Below, in pieces: positions 9,364 through 18,236 of a DNA stretch of 37,186 bases; the first letter of the stretch is position 1, and each line of letters begins with the position of its first letter. The DNA is from Clostridiales bacterium. Lineage in GTDB: Bacteria; Bacillota; Clostridia; TANB77; CAG-508. The notes under the pieces are model-generated. The model had not been told where the DNA came from and made no database searches. It worked only from the letters and a program-made list of their open reading frames with translations. Where the stretch lies: assembly GCA_003507395.1 (NCBI GenBank), contig DNVW01000005.1, forward strand, positions 1 to 37,186, written 5' to 3'. A program made the translations under genes and the position numbers.

Positions 9364-11928
9364 ATGTATGTATTTAATAAAATAACAGTAAAGCCACAAC
9401 TACCAAAAAGAATAGATAAATTGTCTAAAATAGCTAATAATCTTTGGTGGTCATGGAACACAGATTTTTTGAAGTTATTTAAAGAGATTGATATAGACTT
9501 ATGGGAGACTATAGGGAAAAATCCTGTTAAATTTTTGAAGTTGGTTTCTCAAGATAAACTAGAAAAAATTATTGAAAATGAAGAATTTCTTAAAGAATAT
9601 GATAAAATAGTAGAAGATTATGAGGATTATATAAATAGTAAGATAACATGGTTTAGTAAAAAATATCCAAATAATAAAAATGATTTGATTGCATACTTTT
9701 CAGCAGAATATGGATTAGATGAAATATTACCAATATATTCAGGTGGGCTTGGAATTCTTTCAGGTGATCACTTGAAATCAGCTAGTGATTTAGGAATTCC
9801 ACTTGTAGCAGTTGGATTATTATATAAAAATGGATATTTTCACCAAAAAATTAATGGTAATGGAGTTCAAGAAACTGAATATTATGATATTGATATATCA
9901 TCATTACCAATATTACCAGTAACAGATTATGAAGGAAAAGATGTAGTAATATCAATAAAGTTACCTAAGAAAAAACTTTATTTAAAAGTGTGGAAGATTA
10001 TAGTAGGAAGAGTTAACTTATATTTATTAGATTCAGATATAGAAGAGAATATAGAAGAATATAGAAAAATAACTAAAACATTATATGGCGGAGATCAAGA
10101 AATGCGTATTTGCCAAGAAATAGTTTTAGGAATGGCAGGAGTAGAATTGCTAAAATCATTAGGCATGGAACCAACTGTGTACCATATGAATGAAGGACAT
10201 TCAGCCTTTTTAACATTAAAATTGATAGAAGATATTATAAAAGAAAAAAAGGTATCTTTTGAGATAGCAAGAGATATAGTAAGCTCAAAAACTGTATTCA
10301 CAACTCATACGCCAGTTCCAGCAGGAAATGATATATTCCCATTAAACCTAGTAGAAAAATATTTTAAAGATTACTGGAATGAATTAGGAATAACTAAGAC
10401 AGATTTCTTAAAATTAGGAATGAAGCCAAAGGCAGGATTAGAAAACGGATTTAACATGGGAATTCTAGCACTAAAAATAGCAGGAAAGAAAAATGGAGTT
10501 AGTAAACTACATGGCGCAGTCTCAAGAGAATTATTTGGAGAAATATGGCCAAACATTGCAGCCAATGAGTCGCCAATAACATATGTTACAAATGGAATAC
10601 ATACTTGTACATGGCTGGCACCATCACTAAAAAAATTATATAATAAATATTTAATGCCATATTGGCAAGATAATATTCAAAATGATGCAACTTGGGAAAG
10701 AATAAAAGCTATACCAGATGAAAAATTGTGGGAAGAGCATAATATTAGAAAACAAAAATTATTAGAAATAGTAAAAGATGCTACAATATCAAGGCTAAGA
10801 AGAAATGGATATAATTATGAAGAAATACATAAAATTGTATCTGGATTAAACCCAAATGCTTTAACAATAGGATTCGCAAGAAGATTTGCAACATATAAAA
10901 GAGCAACATTAATATTTAAAGATTTGGAGAGAATAACACAAATATTTAGTAATGCTGAAAAGCCAGTTCAAATAATTTTTGCAGGGAAAGCACATCCAGC
11001 AGATAAAGAAGGGCAAGATTTAATAAAATTTATACATGAAATATCAATGAAACCACAATTTAAAGGCAAAGTATTTTTATTAGAAAATTATAATATTGCA
11101 ATGTCTAGATATTTAGTTTCAGGTGTAGATGTATGGCTTAACAATCCAAGAAGACCAATGGAAGCATCAGGTACCAGTGGGCAAAAAGCTTCTGTAAATG
11201 GAGTTATAAACTTAAGTGTATTAGATGGATGGTGGGCAGAAGGATATAATTCAAAAAATGGTTGGTCAATAGGACAAAATAAAGATTATAACAATTATGA
11301 AATACAAGATAAAGCAGATAGTGAGAGTTTATATGATATTTTGGAACATAAAGTTATACCAATATATTATGATAAAAATGAAAAAGGAATTTCACCTAAA
11401 TGGTTAGAAATGATGAAAAATTCTATAATGTCAACAGGTGGAAAGTTTAGTACTTCAAGAATGTTAATAGATTATACAGAAAAATTATATATGCCATTAT
11501 GTGATTTATATAATAAATATTATTCAACACTTGAGAATGTTGCAACATACAATCTATGGAAACAAGAGTTATATAATAATTGGGAAGATATCAAAATTAC
11601 ACAAGAAAATAATATGGATAATATAACAATTGATGCAGGAAATAACATAGAAGTTAAATGTAAGGTTCAATTACCAAATATATCGCCCGAAAATGTAGAA
11701 GTTCAAGTATATTATGGTAAAATTGAAGAAAATGGTGTTGTAGACGATATAACAATAATACCAATGAAGATGCAAAGTTCAGATGAAGAAAATAAAATTT
11801 ATGAATATATTGCAAAAGTAAATTTGAAAAACGGCGGAAATTATGGTTATACATTTAGAGTTATGCCAAAACATGCAATGATATTAGACTCGGAAAACTT
11901 GAATTTAGTAAAATGGATAACTAAATAA
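9364..11928 (+). CDS. glgP: alpha-glucan (glycogen/maltodextrin) phosphorylase
   Basis: Releases glucose-1-phosphate from alpha-1,4-glucans. This 854-aa protein is the bacterial/archaeal GT35 type with an N-terminal DUF3417 domain (about 1-115, NNLWWSWN near 25). It then has SAEYGLDEILPIYSGGLG, the glucan/phosphate-site stretch THTPVPAGNDIF, GFARRFATYKRA, NNPRRPMEASGTSG, and the pyridoxal-phosphate lysine in GTSGQKASVNG. Many homologues have GMK where this one has GQK; the lysine is kept. The C-terminal ~130 residues look like a beta-sandwich extension. AAGGAGGAAG precedes the ATG. It is followed after 25 nt by pyruvate kinase, so reserve mobilisation and lower glycolysis appear co-transcribed. 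Confidence 0.93.
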   Translation: MYVFNKITVKPQLPKRIDKLSKIANNLWWSWNTDFLKLFKEIDIDLWETIGKNPVKFLKLVSQDKLEKIIENEEFLKEYDKIVEDYEDYINSKITWFSKKYPNNKNDLIAYFSAEYGLDEILPIYSGGLGILSGDHLKSASDLGIPLVAVGLLYKNGYFHQKINGNGVQETEYYDIDISSLPILPVTDYEGKDVVISIKLPKKKLYLKVWKIIVGRVNLYLLDSDIEENIEEYRKITKTLYGGDQEMRICQEIVLGMAGVELLKSLGMEPTVYHMNEGHSAFLTLKLIEDIIKEKKVSFEIARDIVSSKTVFTTHTPVPAGNDIFPLNLVEKYFKDYWNELGITKTDFLKLGMKPKAGLENGFNMGILALKIAGKKNGVSKLHGAVSRELFGEIWPNIAANESPITYVTNGIHTCTWLAPSLKKLYNKYLMPYWQDNIQNDATWERIKAIPDEKLWEEHNIRKQKLLEIVKDATISRLRRNGYNYEEIHKIVSGLNPNALTIGFARRFATYKRATLIFKDLERITQIFSNAEKPVQIIFAGKAHPADKEGQDLIKFIHEISMKPQFKGKVFLLENYNIAMSRYLVSGVDVWLNNPRRPMEASGTSGQKASVNGVINLSVLDGWWAEGYNSKNGWSIGQNKDYNNYEIQDKADSESLYDILEHKVIPIYYDKNEKGISPKWLEMMKNSIMSTGGKFSTSRMLIDYTEKLYMPLCDLYNKYYSTLENVATYNLWKQELYNNWEDIKITQENNMDNITIDAGNNIEVKCKVQLPNISPENVEVQVYYGKIEENGVVDDITIIPMKMQSSDEENKIYEYIAKVNLKNGGNYGYTFRVMPKHAMILDSENLNLVKWITK

Positions 11929-11953
11929 ATTCTACTGTTAGGAAGGAACAAAA

Positions 11954-13387
11954 ATGCGTAAAACTAAAATTATTTGTACATTGGGGCCTGCTGTTGATAA
12001 CCCAGAAATACTAGAACAACTTATGCTAGCAGGAATGGATGTGGCTAGAATAAACTTTTCACACGGAAACTATGAAGAACAACAAGACAGAATAGAAAGA
12101 GTAAAAGAAGTAAGAAAAAAAGTTAATAAGCCAATATCATTGTTATTAGATACTAAAGGTCCAGAAATAAGAATAGGAAAATTTGTTAAAGATATGATTA
12201 TTCTGAATAAAGGGGATACATTTATTTTAACAAATAAAGACATATTAGGAGATGAAACAAAAGTATCAGTAACATACAAAAATTTATATAATGAAGTGCA
12301 AATCGGAACCCAAATATTAATTAATGATGGAACTATTGAAACGATAGTAAGGAAAATTGAAGACCAAGATATAATTTGTGAAGTTATAAATGGAGGGAAA
12401 CTTACAAACAGAAAAAGTATAAATATACCAGGTATGAATATTAATTTGCCAAGTATAACACAAAAAGACATAGAAGATATTAAATTTGGTATTATAGCAG
12501 GATTTGACTATATTGCCGCCTCTTTTGTTAGAAAGCCAGAAGATGTTATGGCAATAAGAAAAATATTGGAAGAAAATAATGGAACTCATATAAAAATAAT
12601 TGCTAAAATAGAAAATAGAGAAGGAATAAATAACTTTGATAAAATATTAGAAGTATCTGATGGAATAATGGTTGCAAGAGGAGATTTAGGAGTAGAAATT
12701 CCTATGGAGGAAGTTCCAATAAGACAAAAGGAATTTATATCTAAATGTTCAAAAGCCGGAAAACCAGTAATAATAGCTACTCAAATGTTAGAATCTATGA
12801 TTTTAAATCCAAGACCAACAAGAGCAGAAGTAAGCGATGTAGCAAATGCTATATATGATATGAGTAGTTGCATAATGCTTTCAGGAGAATCGGCTACAGG
12901 AAACTATCCAATTGAATGTGTAAGAACAATGGCAAAAATAAGTGAAACAATAGAAAAATCTATAAAATATTGGAAAAGGTTTAAAAATAAGGATTGTAAA
13001 ACAGAAAATAAGGATTTAGAATTTAGTTTAAATTATTCAACTTGTTGTACTGCAATGGAATTAAATGCAAAAGCAATATTTGCATATACAAATACAGGAA
13101 GGACAGCAACAATGCTATCAGGATTTTTACCACAATGCCCAATATATATAATAACAGATAATGAAATAGCATACAGACAAATGTCATTATTGTGGAACAT
13201 TAATCCTATATTAGTAAGTAACAACAGAAATATAGACGAAATGATAAACGAAGGAGTAGAAAAAGCTAAACAAAATAATTATATACAAAAAGATGATATA
13301 ATAGTAATTGCAGGAGGGGCTTCAATTCTTTCTTGCCATGATGGAGCGACAACAAATAGAACAATAGGCGGAGTTTTAAAAATTTAA
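11954..13387 (+). CDS. pyk: pyruvate kinase
   Basis: Converts phosphoenolpyruvate and ADP to pyruvate and ATP. The 477-aa product begins RKTKIICTLGPA and contains MDVARINFSHG, LLDTKGPEIR, the signature IIAKIENREG with the catalytic Lys, GIMVARGDLGVEIP, and MLESMI/PTRAEVSDVANA. The B domain (about 70-170) and the C-terminal allosteric domain (about 345-477, ending AGGASILSCHDG) are complete. It lacks the extra PEP-utiliser domain found in Bacillus enzymes. AGGAAGG lies before the ATG. It shares an operon with glgP and ends at a GC-rich hairpin. Confidence 0.97.
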   Translation: MRKTKIICTLGPAVDNPEILEQLMLAGMDVARINFSHGNYEEQQDRIERVKEVRKKVNKPISLLLDTKGPEIRIGKFVKDMIILNKGDTFILTNKDILGDETKVSVTYKNLYNEVQIGTQILINDGTIETIVRKIEDQDIICEVINGGKLTNRKSINIPGMNINLPSITQKDIEDIKFGIIAGFDYIAASFVRKPEDVMAIRKILEENNGTHIKIIAKIENREGINNFDKILEVSDGIMVARGDLGVEIPMEEVPIRQKEFISKCSKAGKPVIIATQMLESMILNPRPTRAEVSDVANAIYDMSSCIMLSGESATGNYPIECVRTMAKISETIEKSIKYWKRFKNKDCKTENKDLEFSLNYSTCCTAMELNAKAIFAYTNTGRTATMLSGFLPQCPIYIITDNEIAYRQMSLLWNINPILVSNNRNIDEMINEGVEKAKQNNYIQKDDIIVIAGGASILSCHDGATTNRTIGGVLKI

Positions 13388-13396
13388 TTATATTGT

Positions 13397-13420
13397 AAGG
13401 GCAGGGATATCACTGCCCTT
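13397..13420 (+). terminator. hairpin after pyk
   Basis: AAGGGCAG (13397-13404) pairs with CTGCCCTT (13413-13420) around an 8-nt loop containing GATATC. The T-rich tail is weak. It is the most GC-rich hairpin in this area and sits between pyk and the thioesterase gene. Confidence 0.6.
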
Positions 13421-13450
13421 GTTATATGAAATAAAAAGGAGTAATTAGAA

Positions 13451-14173
13451 ATGGCAATTATAGAAAATAAATATCATATTGGAATTAAATATGTAGACAA
13501 AGATAGATTATTAAGTCTAAGAGGAATAATACTACTATTTGAAGATATTGCTTGTAGACATTCAGATATGGTAGGATATGGAATTAATGATGTAACGAAG
13601 ACACATTTTTCATGGGTTTTACTAAATTGGAAAATAAAAGTATTAAGTAGAATTAATTATGGTAGTATTGTAACAGTAAAAACATGGTCAAGAGAAACTA
13701 GTAAATTATATACATATAGAGATTTTGAAATATATGATGAAAACAATAATTTAATTTGTATAGCATCTTCAAAATGGGTATTGCTTAGCACAGAGACAGG
13801 ACATATAATACATATTACAGAAGAAATTAAAAATGCTTATTTAGCAGAAAACAAAACTGTATTTAATGAAAGTGATTTACACAAAATTGTAGAGCCAGAT
13901 AATGCGGAAAAAACATTTTCTTTCACAGTAAGAAGAAGAGATATTGATATAAATAATCATATGAATAATTTATATTATTTAGATTATGCATTAGAAGCAC
14001 TGCCAGAAGAAGTATATTTGAAATTTTTTAATAATGTAGAAATAATGTATAAATATTCAGCAAAGTTAGGAGAAACTATAAACTGTTTCTATAAAAAAGA
14101 AGAGGATGGTTATTATATAATGATGAAATCAGCTACCGATAATATTCTACATGCATTGGTAAAGTTATATTAA
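13451..14173 (+). CDS. acyl-ACP thioesterase
   Basis: Hydrolyses acyl-ACP to release free fatty acids. The 240-aa product has the double-hotdog layout of the bacterial FatA-like family: an N-terminal hotdog (about 1-130) with HFSWVLLNWKIKV and VKTWSRE, and a C-terminal hotdog (about 145-240) whose RRRDIDINNHMNNLYYLDY holds the expected catalytic Asp/Asn/His. The length matches clostridial members. AAAAGGAG precedes the ATG. It follows the hairpin after pyk and is probably its own transcript or read-through. Confidence 0.87.
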   Translation: MAIIENKYHIGIKYVDKDRLLSLRGIILLFEDIACRHSDMVGYGINDVTKTHFSWVLLNWKIKVLSRINYGSIVTVKTWSRETSKLYTYRDFEIYDENNNLICIASSKWVLLSTETGHIIHITEEIKNAYLAENKTVFNESDLHKIVEPDNAEKTFSFTVRRRDIDINNHMNNLYYLDYALEALPEEVYLKFFNNVEIMYKYSAKLGETINCFYKKEEDGYYIMMKSATDNILHALVKLY

Positions 14174-14250
14174 TTTATTCTAAGTATTATGCACCTTCTT
14201 AAAAACTATGTCATATTATGTAGTATATCAACAGATAAGGAGGATTAAAA

Positions 14251-14607
14251 ATGTATAATCGTAGATATAGAAAATGTTGTTGTCAAAAAAATTATGATAA
14301 TGACGTTATCGAAACTGCATGTAATGAGTGTGGCGTAACAGCCAATTATTACACGTCAAATAAAGATTCTTCTTGTGATTGTGGCTTTGAAGAAAGTGAA
14401 AATGTTTTTCCATCAAATCCAATGTTTGGCCAAAGTTATGTGCCAATTCAAACAATGGATAAAACTTTTACACCCTGTGTTGGGTTAAAAATGGGAACTT
14501 TATTCCCAGAACTTGTTAGCCCATATGTACCATGTCAATCTATAGAAGAAAATGCTTTTATTAAGGCTATGAATACTATTGGAGAGGGGTGTAATAAATG
14601 TTCTTAG
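14251..14607 (+). CDS. cotJA: spore coat-associated protein CotJA
   Basis: CotJA is a small inner-coat protein made in the mother cell. The family core is at the C-terminal half: SYVPIQTMDKTFTPCVGLKMGTLFPELVSPYVP (quoted here in part as MGTLFPELVSPY), about residues 65-100. The N-terminal 50 residues are an extension with Cys-rich clusters (CCCQK, CNECG, CDCG), and the C terminus ends in CNKCS, so it is longer (118 aa) than the short Bacillus protein. AAGGAGG lies 6-7 nt before the ATG. Its 3' end overlaps cotJB by 10 nt. Upstream, GTCATATTAT at 14210-14219 resembles the -10 of a mother-cell sigma promoter, but no well-spaced -35 was found. Confidence 0.88.
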   Translation: MYNRRYRKCCCQKNYDNDVIETACNECGVTANYYTSNKDSSCDCGFEESENVFPSNPMFGQSYVPIQTMDKTFTPCVGLKMGTLFPELVSPYVPCQSIEENAFIKAMNTIGEGCNKCS

Positions 14608-15101
14608 AAGAAAACGAAAATAGAAATTGTGGTTGCAGTTGTGGTCGCAATTGCAATAGTGCCTGTCCTATGACTAGCAATGAAAATATGATGACAGACA
14701 ATGGATTTCAAAATCCTATGGCTATGCCTGCAGCAATTAACTTAAATGCTTCTGCATGTAATTGTTGCTGTCAACAAAATCCTACTCCAAGTATTCCAAC
14801 ATATTCTTTTAATTTTACCAATATTATGCCAGAGGAAACTTGTCCTAAAGAAGAAATGACAAGAGCAGAAATGCTTGAAAAAATACGTTGCTTAGGATTT
14901 TCGGTTGTTGAGCTCGCTGAATATCTAGATACTCATCCAGAGGATGAGAAAGCCCTATGCCTTCATAGAGAATATGCAACTAAACTTCGTGAGTTAGCAG
15001 ATAAATATCAAAAGGTTTTTGGACCTCTTACTATTACTTTCCCATGTAATAAATGGAGATGGCTTGAGGAACCATGGCCTTGGGAAAGGGGGAATTTTTA
15101 A
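14598..15101 (+). CDS. cotJB: spore coat protein CotJB with Cys-rich N-terminal extension
   Basis: The C-terminal ~85 residues match the CotJB family: MTRAEMLEKIRCLGFSVVEL, YLDTHPED, then YQKVFGPLTI and the Trp-rich end WRWLEEPWPWERG. The first ~80 residues are an unusual extension with CGCSCGRNC, CP and CNCCC clusters, suggesting disulphide or metal cross-linking in the coat. The start lies inside the end of cotJA (10-nt overlap). Its stop codon shares one base with the cotJC start (TAATG), so the three genes look translationally coupled. Confidence 0.88.
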   Translation: MFLEENENRNCGCSCGRNCNSACPMTSNENMMTDNGFQNPMAMPAAINLNASACNCCCQQNPTPSIPTYSFNFTNIMPEETCPKEEMTRAEMLEKIRCLGFSVVELAEYLDTHPEDEKALCLHREYATKLRELADKYQKVFGPLTITFPCNKWRWLEEPWPWERGNF

Positions 15102-15298
15102 TGTGGACTTACAATAAAGTATTACAATATCCTATAAATATAAAATGTCCTAATCCTAAACTTGCGAAATATATAATTAGTCAATATGGAGGACCAGATG
15201 GCGAACTAGGCGCATCTCTACGTTACTTGTCTCAAAGATTTGCAATGCCTGATGAAAATGCTAAAGCAATATTAAATGATATAGGAACAGAAGAATGA
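15101..15298 (+). CDS. cotJC: cotJC 5' part: N-terminal third of spore-coat manganese catalase, interrupted
   Basis: Codes for 65 aa of CotJC, a di-manganese catalase-like coat protein, then stops at a TGA formed by the last T of the 10-bp core and the first bases of the inserted element. MWTYNKVLQYPINIK, ISQYGGPDGELGASLRYLSQ and ILNDIGTEE are the expected N-terminal CotJC sequences. Glu35 (in DGELG) and Glu65 (GTEE) are the first two metal ligands by comparison with Mn catalase; the partner His68 lies on the other fragment. The rest of the gene is at 29318-29755 in the frame that continues this one. Joined at the core, the product is 207 aa. The start overlaps the cotJB stop (TAATG), and GGGG lies upstream. 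In this form the protein should be inactive. Confidence 0.92.
   Translation: MWTYNKVLQYPINIKCPNPKLAKYIISQYGGPDGELGASLRYLSQRFAMPDENAKAILNDIGTEE
15287..15296 (+). repeat. left attachment-site core (attL)
   Basis: ACAGAAGAAT, identical to 29318-29327. On the left it is preceded by chromosomal cotJC sequence (ATAGGA) and followed by element sequence (GAGTACC). It encodes codons 63-65 (Thr-Glu-Glu) and the first base of codon 66 of cotJC. Confidence 0.88.
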
Positions 15299-15304
15299 GT
15301 ACCA

Positions 15305-15318
15305 AAATGATATCATTT
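15305..15318. repeat. 14-bp perfect palindrome at the left end of the element
   Basis: AAATGATATCATTT reads the same on both strands. It lies inside the left arm of the reconstructed attP and about 80 bp before the first kinase gene, so it could be part of the recombinase site or an operator. Confidence 0.4.
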
Positions 15319-15398
15319 AAACCATTTTATTATAAAATATTATTTATATGATCAAATCAAAAAAGATTGGATAGATAAAAACAAAGAAAGGCGAAAAT

Positions 15399-16851
15399 AT
15401 GACAAAAATTCAAATAGTATTTATTCTATTAATAGCATCGGCTATGTGGACATTTACATTATATTATAGAATATATAAAAAGCAAATAAAAAGATATGTT
15501 TTAGGCATAGGGGGATTACTTATGCTTTTGATGCTGTTAAGAATAGCTAGAATACTAACTCAACATCAATATAACATATTATGGTATACTTATTATTTAT
15601 CAATGATTTTTATTCCAACATTATATTACTTATGTGCAAAGATTATATTAAATAGAAAAAGCAAAATAGAATATATAATTCCAATATCAATCTCAGGTAT
15701 ATTGTTTTTATTGGTTTTAACAAATGATTTGCACGAAAAAGTATTTTCATTTAGAGAAACATACCATCACGAAATAGGTTATTTTGTAATATGCTTATGG
15801 ATATTTTATCAAGTAATAGTATCTACAATTTTACTTGCTATAAGAAAAATACACATAAAAAAAGATTGGAAAACGATTTTAACATTTTTACCAATTATAT
15901 TAGGCATAATATATACAATTCGGATATGTAGCCAAAATAGAATTTTTTACTAAAACTGATGTGACAGTAGTATTAGGTGTGTTATTTTTAGTGGGGTTAG
16001 AATCTAATCTTCAATTAAAACTTATACCAAATAATATAAGATATAAAAGACCATTTAAAAATTCAAACCTTAATATAGCAATCATTTCCAATAGTGGAGA
16101 GTTTATTTTAAATACCTTAAATAAAATAGAAATTCCAGTTGAAATAATAGAGGATATTAAAGCAAATAAACCTAAAGATAATTATTATGATGAGTTTCAA
16201 GTTTTAAGAATTACTAATGGTTATGCAATTTCTAAAAGAGAAATAGAAGGCATAAAAAAATTAAAAGAAGAAATAAATAATAAAAATATAGAATTGAAGA
16301 AACAACAAAAACTTTTAATCAATGAGCAAAATGTAAAACAAAAGTTACACGATATAAAAGTTAAAAACCAAATAAATGAAGAACTTGAAGATAACATCAA
16401 AGAAAAGAAAGATGAAATAGAAAAATTACTAAATTCTTCAAAAATAATAGATAAGAAAGAATTATCACAAATTAAACTTCTTGTTGGATATTGTAAAAGA
16501 ATGGGAACACTAGTTATATCAACACATAATAGTGAAAAATTTAGTTTAGAAAGAGTAAGAATAATTTTAGATGAATTATTAGAAGATTTTAAAGTGAAAG
16601 ATATTGATGCTACTTATGTTATTAATGATATTATTACATTATCAAGTATGGAAATGTCTGACTTATATAATACAATATTTGAAATTTTAAGAAACGTTGA
16701 AAATGTAGGAGTGTTAATTATCATAAAAAAAGTTAATAATTTAATATCCTTGAAATTTAGAATAGATAAAGAGATATCTAAAATTAATATAGATAAAGAA
16801 ATTAAACAAGTTTATACAGAAGATGGAACAAGTATAGAAATTATATTATAA
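15399..16851 (+). pseudogene. 7TM sensor, histidine-kinase-like without a clear catalytic domain; frameshifted
   Basis: Two frames (15399-15953 and the +1 frame up to 16851) make one protein of about 483 aa. The N-terminal ~210 residues contain about seven membrane helices, like the 7TM sensor region of histidine kinases; the last helix (VTVVLGVLFLVGLE) is in the second frame. A PAS-like region (about 225-285), a coiled coil (about 290-345) and a C-terminal ~130-residue domain follow. I cannot find an H-box, and no intact N- or G-box: YNTIFEILRNVENV sits where an N-box could be, so it may be a pseudokinase partner of the next gene. The break is at 15919-15923, where ATT CGG ATA would read ATT GGA TAT GTA without C15921. 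AAAGG precedes the ATG. Mutation, sequencing error and programmed +1 frameshift are all possible. Confidence 0.68.
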
Positions 16852-16869
16852 AATACAAGGAGGGAATAT

Positions 16870-18025
16870 ATGAGATATGATATACTAATTGCAGATATAC
16901 TAGTTGTTTTGATTACAATGGTTCAATTATATAAAATATATTTGAATATTGATAGAATAGAATTAAAGAAAACCACCTTGATTAAAGATACTGTAATATT
17001 ATGCATTTTAATAATTGATTTACTTGTTCTAGGAGATAATAACATAACTACAATAAAAACAATAATATCTATTATTATTGCAATAATTATGTTGATGGAA
17101 GCAAGATATGTCATAGTTGAAAACAAAAAGAATAGTAAAACAAGAATGAGCAATAAATCCATAAAAGAAGCAATTGATTTATCAAAAGATGGGATTTTAG
17201 TTTTGAACAACCAAGAAGATAAAATTATAGTAAATGAAACTATGCAAGAATTATTAGAAAAGTTAAATATAAATTCAAGCTATTTCTCAAACATTGAAAA
17301 TATTGCATTAAAAAAGATAAATACAGATTATTTGGTTTTAGTAGAAAATAAAGCTTGGGTATTTAATATAAATAAAAAATATAATGAAATGACTTGTTTT
17401 GATGTAGATGAAGAATATAAATTACATGCTATTTTAGAAAAACAAAATAAAGAAATCCAAAAAAACAACGAGAAAATATTATGGACATTAGAAAATATGC
17501 AATATATAGAAAACGAAAAAGAAGTTCAGGAAATGAAAAATAAATATCATGATTTACTCCGGGCAGAATTTGTCGTTATTGCATCAATATTTAATAAATG
17601 AAGATAGTAAACAATATGATTCGGAAAAAATTAAATATATGATAAAAGAGATGTTTACTGAAATAGAAGAAAAAAGTCCACATGAGAATCTTACAAGTTT
17701 AATAGATATTTATTGTAATACAGGAACAAAAATTGATTTAATAGGAGACTTGCCAGAAGACGATATAATAGGAGAAGCTTTCTTTGAAATAATACGAGAA
17801 GCAATTACAAATGCAATAAGACATGCAAATAGTGATTATATAAAAATAACCATAGATAAATCTCAAAAACATTATAAAATGAATATAATAAATAATGGCT
17901 TGAAACCTAAAACGAAGATAGTAGAGCATGAAGGAATTAAAGGTATGAGAAGAAAAATAACAGAATTAGGTGGAAGCTTATATATAAAAAGTAATGATGA
18001 GTTCTGTGTTGAAGTTATAATATAG
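16870..18025 (+). pseudogene. NarL-type sensor histidine kinase; frameshifted at the H-box
   Basis: Two frames (16870-17601 and the +1 frame to 18025) make one protein of about 384 aa. Order: about three membrane helices (residues 1-85), a PAS-like region (about 95-180), a coiled coil, the phosphoacceptor helix YHDLL/GQNLSLLHQYL (about 222-240) and an HATPase domain with the N-box REAITNAIRHANS and G-box GIKGMRRKITELGGSL. This is the HisKA_3 type that pairs with NarL-family regulators, one of which is encoded at 19722-20348. The break is at CTC CGG GCA (17558-17566): dropping one C gives CTC GGG CAG and restores the conserved HDxLGQ motif. AAGGAGGG precedes the ATG, 18 nt after the previous gene. 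An ATG at 17549 in the second frame could start a free catalytic domain. Confidence 0.72.
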
Positions 18026-18051
18026 TAAAAATTTTAATAAAAATCATATTA

Positions 18052-18093
18052 TGACAAAAGTCATAGTTAGCCATGACTTTTGTCACTTTTTTG
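18052..18093 (+). terminator. intrinsic terminator after the kinase genes
   Basis: TGACAAAAGTCAT (18052-18064) and ATGACTTTTGTCA (18073-18085) form a 13-bp perfect stem with an 8-nt loop, followed by CTTTTTTG. The right arm is also the start of the conserved regulatory region at 18073-18130, so the sequence has two likely roles. Confidence 0.75.
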
Positions 18094-18130
18094 TTCGTGA
18101 ATTTATACCCAAAGTCATATTGTATAAAAA
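18073..18130 (+). promoter_or_regulatory. conserved regulatory region, copy A (surface-protein gene)
   Basis: This region and 20432-20489 are nearly identical over about 52 bp, with four or five differences. Shared parts: the palindrome TGACTTTTGTCA, a T-run, a conserved TTTATACC and AAAGTCATATTGTA. ATGACTTT and AAAGTCAT are inverted copies about 30 bp apart. TTGTCA (18080-18085), 17 nt, TTATAC (18103-18108) is one possible promoter inside it. Copy A precedes the Ig-like protein gene at 18237. The pairing suggests one regulator, possibly the NarL-type protein encoded at 19722-20348. Confidence 0.6.
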
Positions 18131-18236
18131 AATATAGTTATGATATAAATTATAAAAATAATAATATTTTTTTAATATGGGGGTGAAATGTTTTTTTAAT
18201 AGGAACTAAATAAATATAAAAAAAGGAGTATAATTT

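Noticed and set aside
14180..14250. sigma-E promoter of cotJA
   Set aside because: GTCATATTAT resembles the -10, but the best -35-like ATATT-type sequence is spaced too far, so I mention it only in the gene entry.
15101..15298. Truncated cotJC as an ordinary nonsense mutation
   Set aside because: The missing part exists intact at 29318 behind an identical 10-bp core, and a recombinase lies between, so insertion explains it better.
17549..18025. Stand-alone HATPase protein starting at ATG 17549
   Set aside because: No ribosome-binding site precedes this ATG, and the sequence continues the upstream kinase if one base is skipped. It is described as part of that gene.
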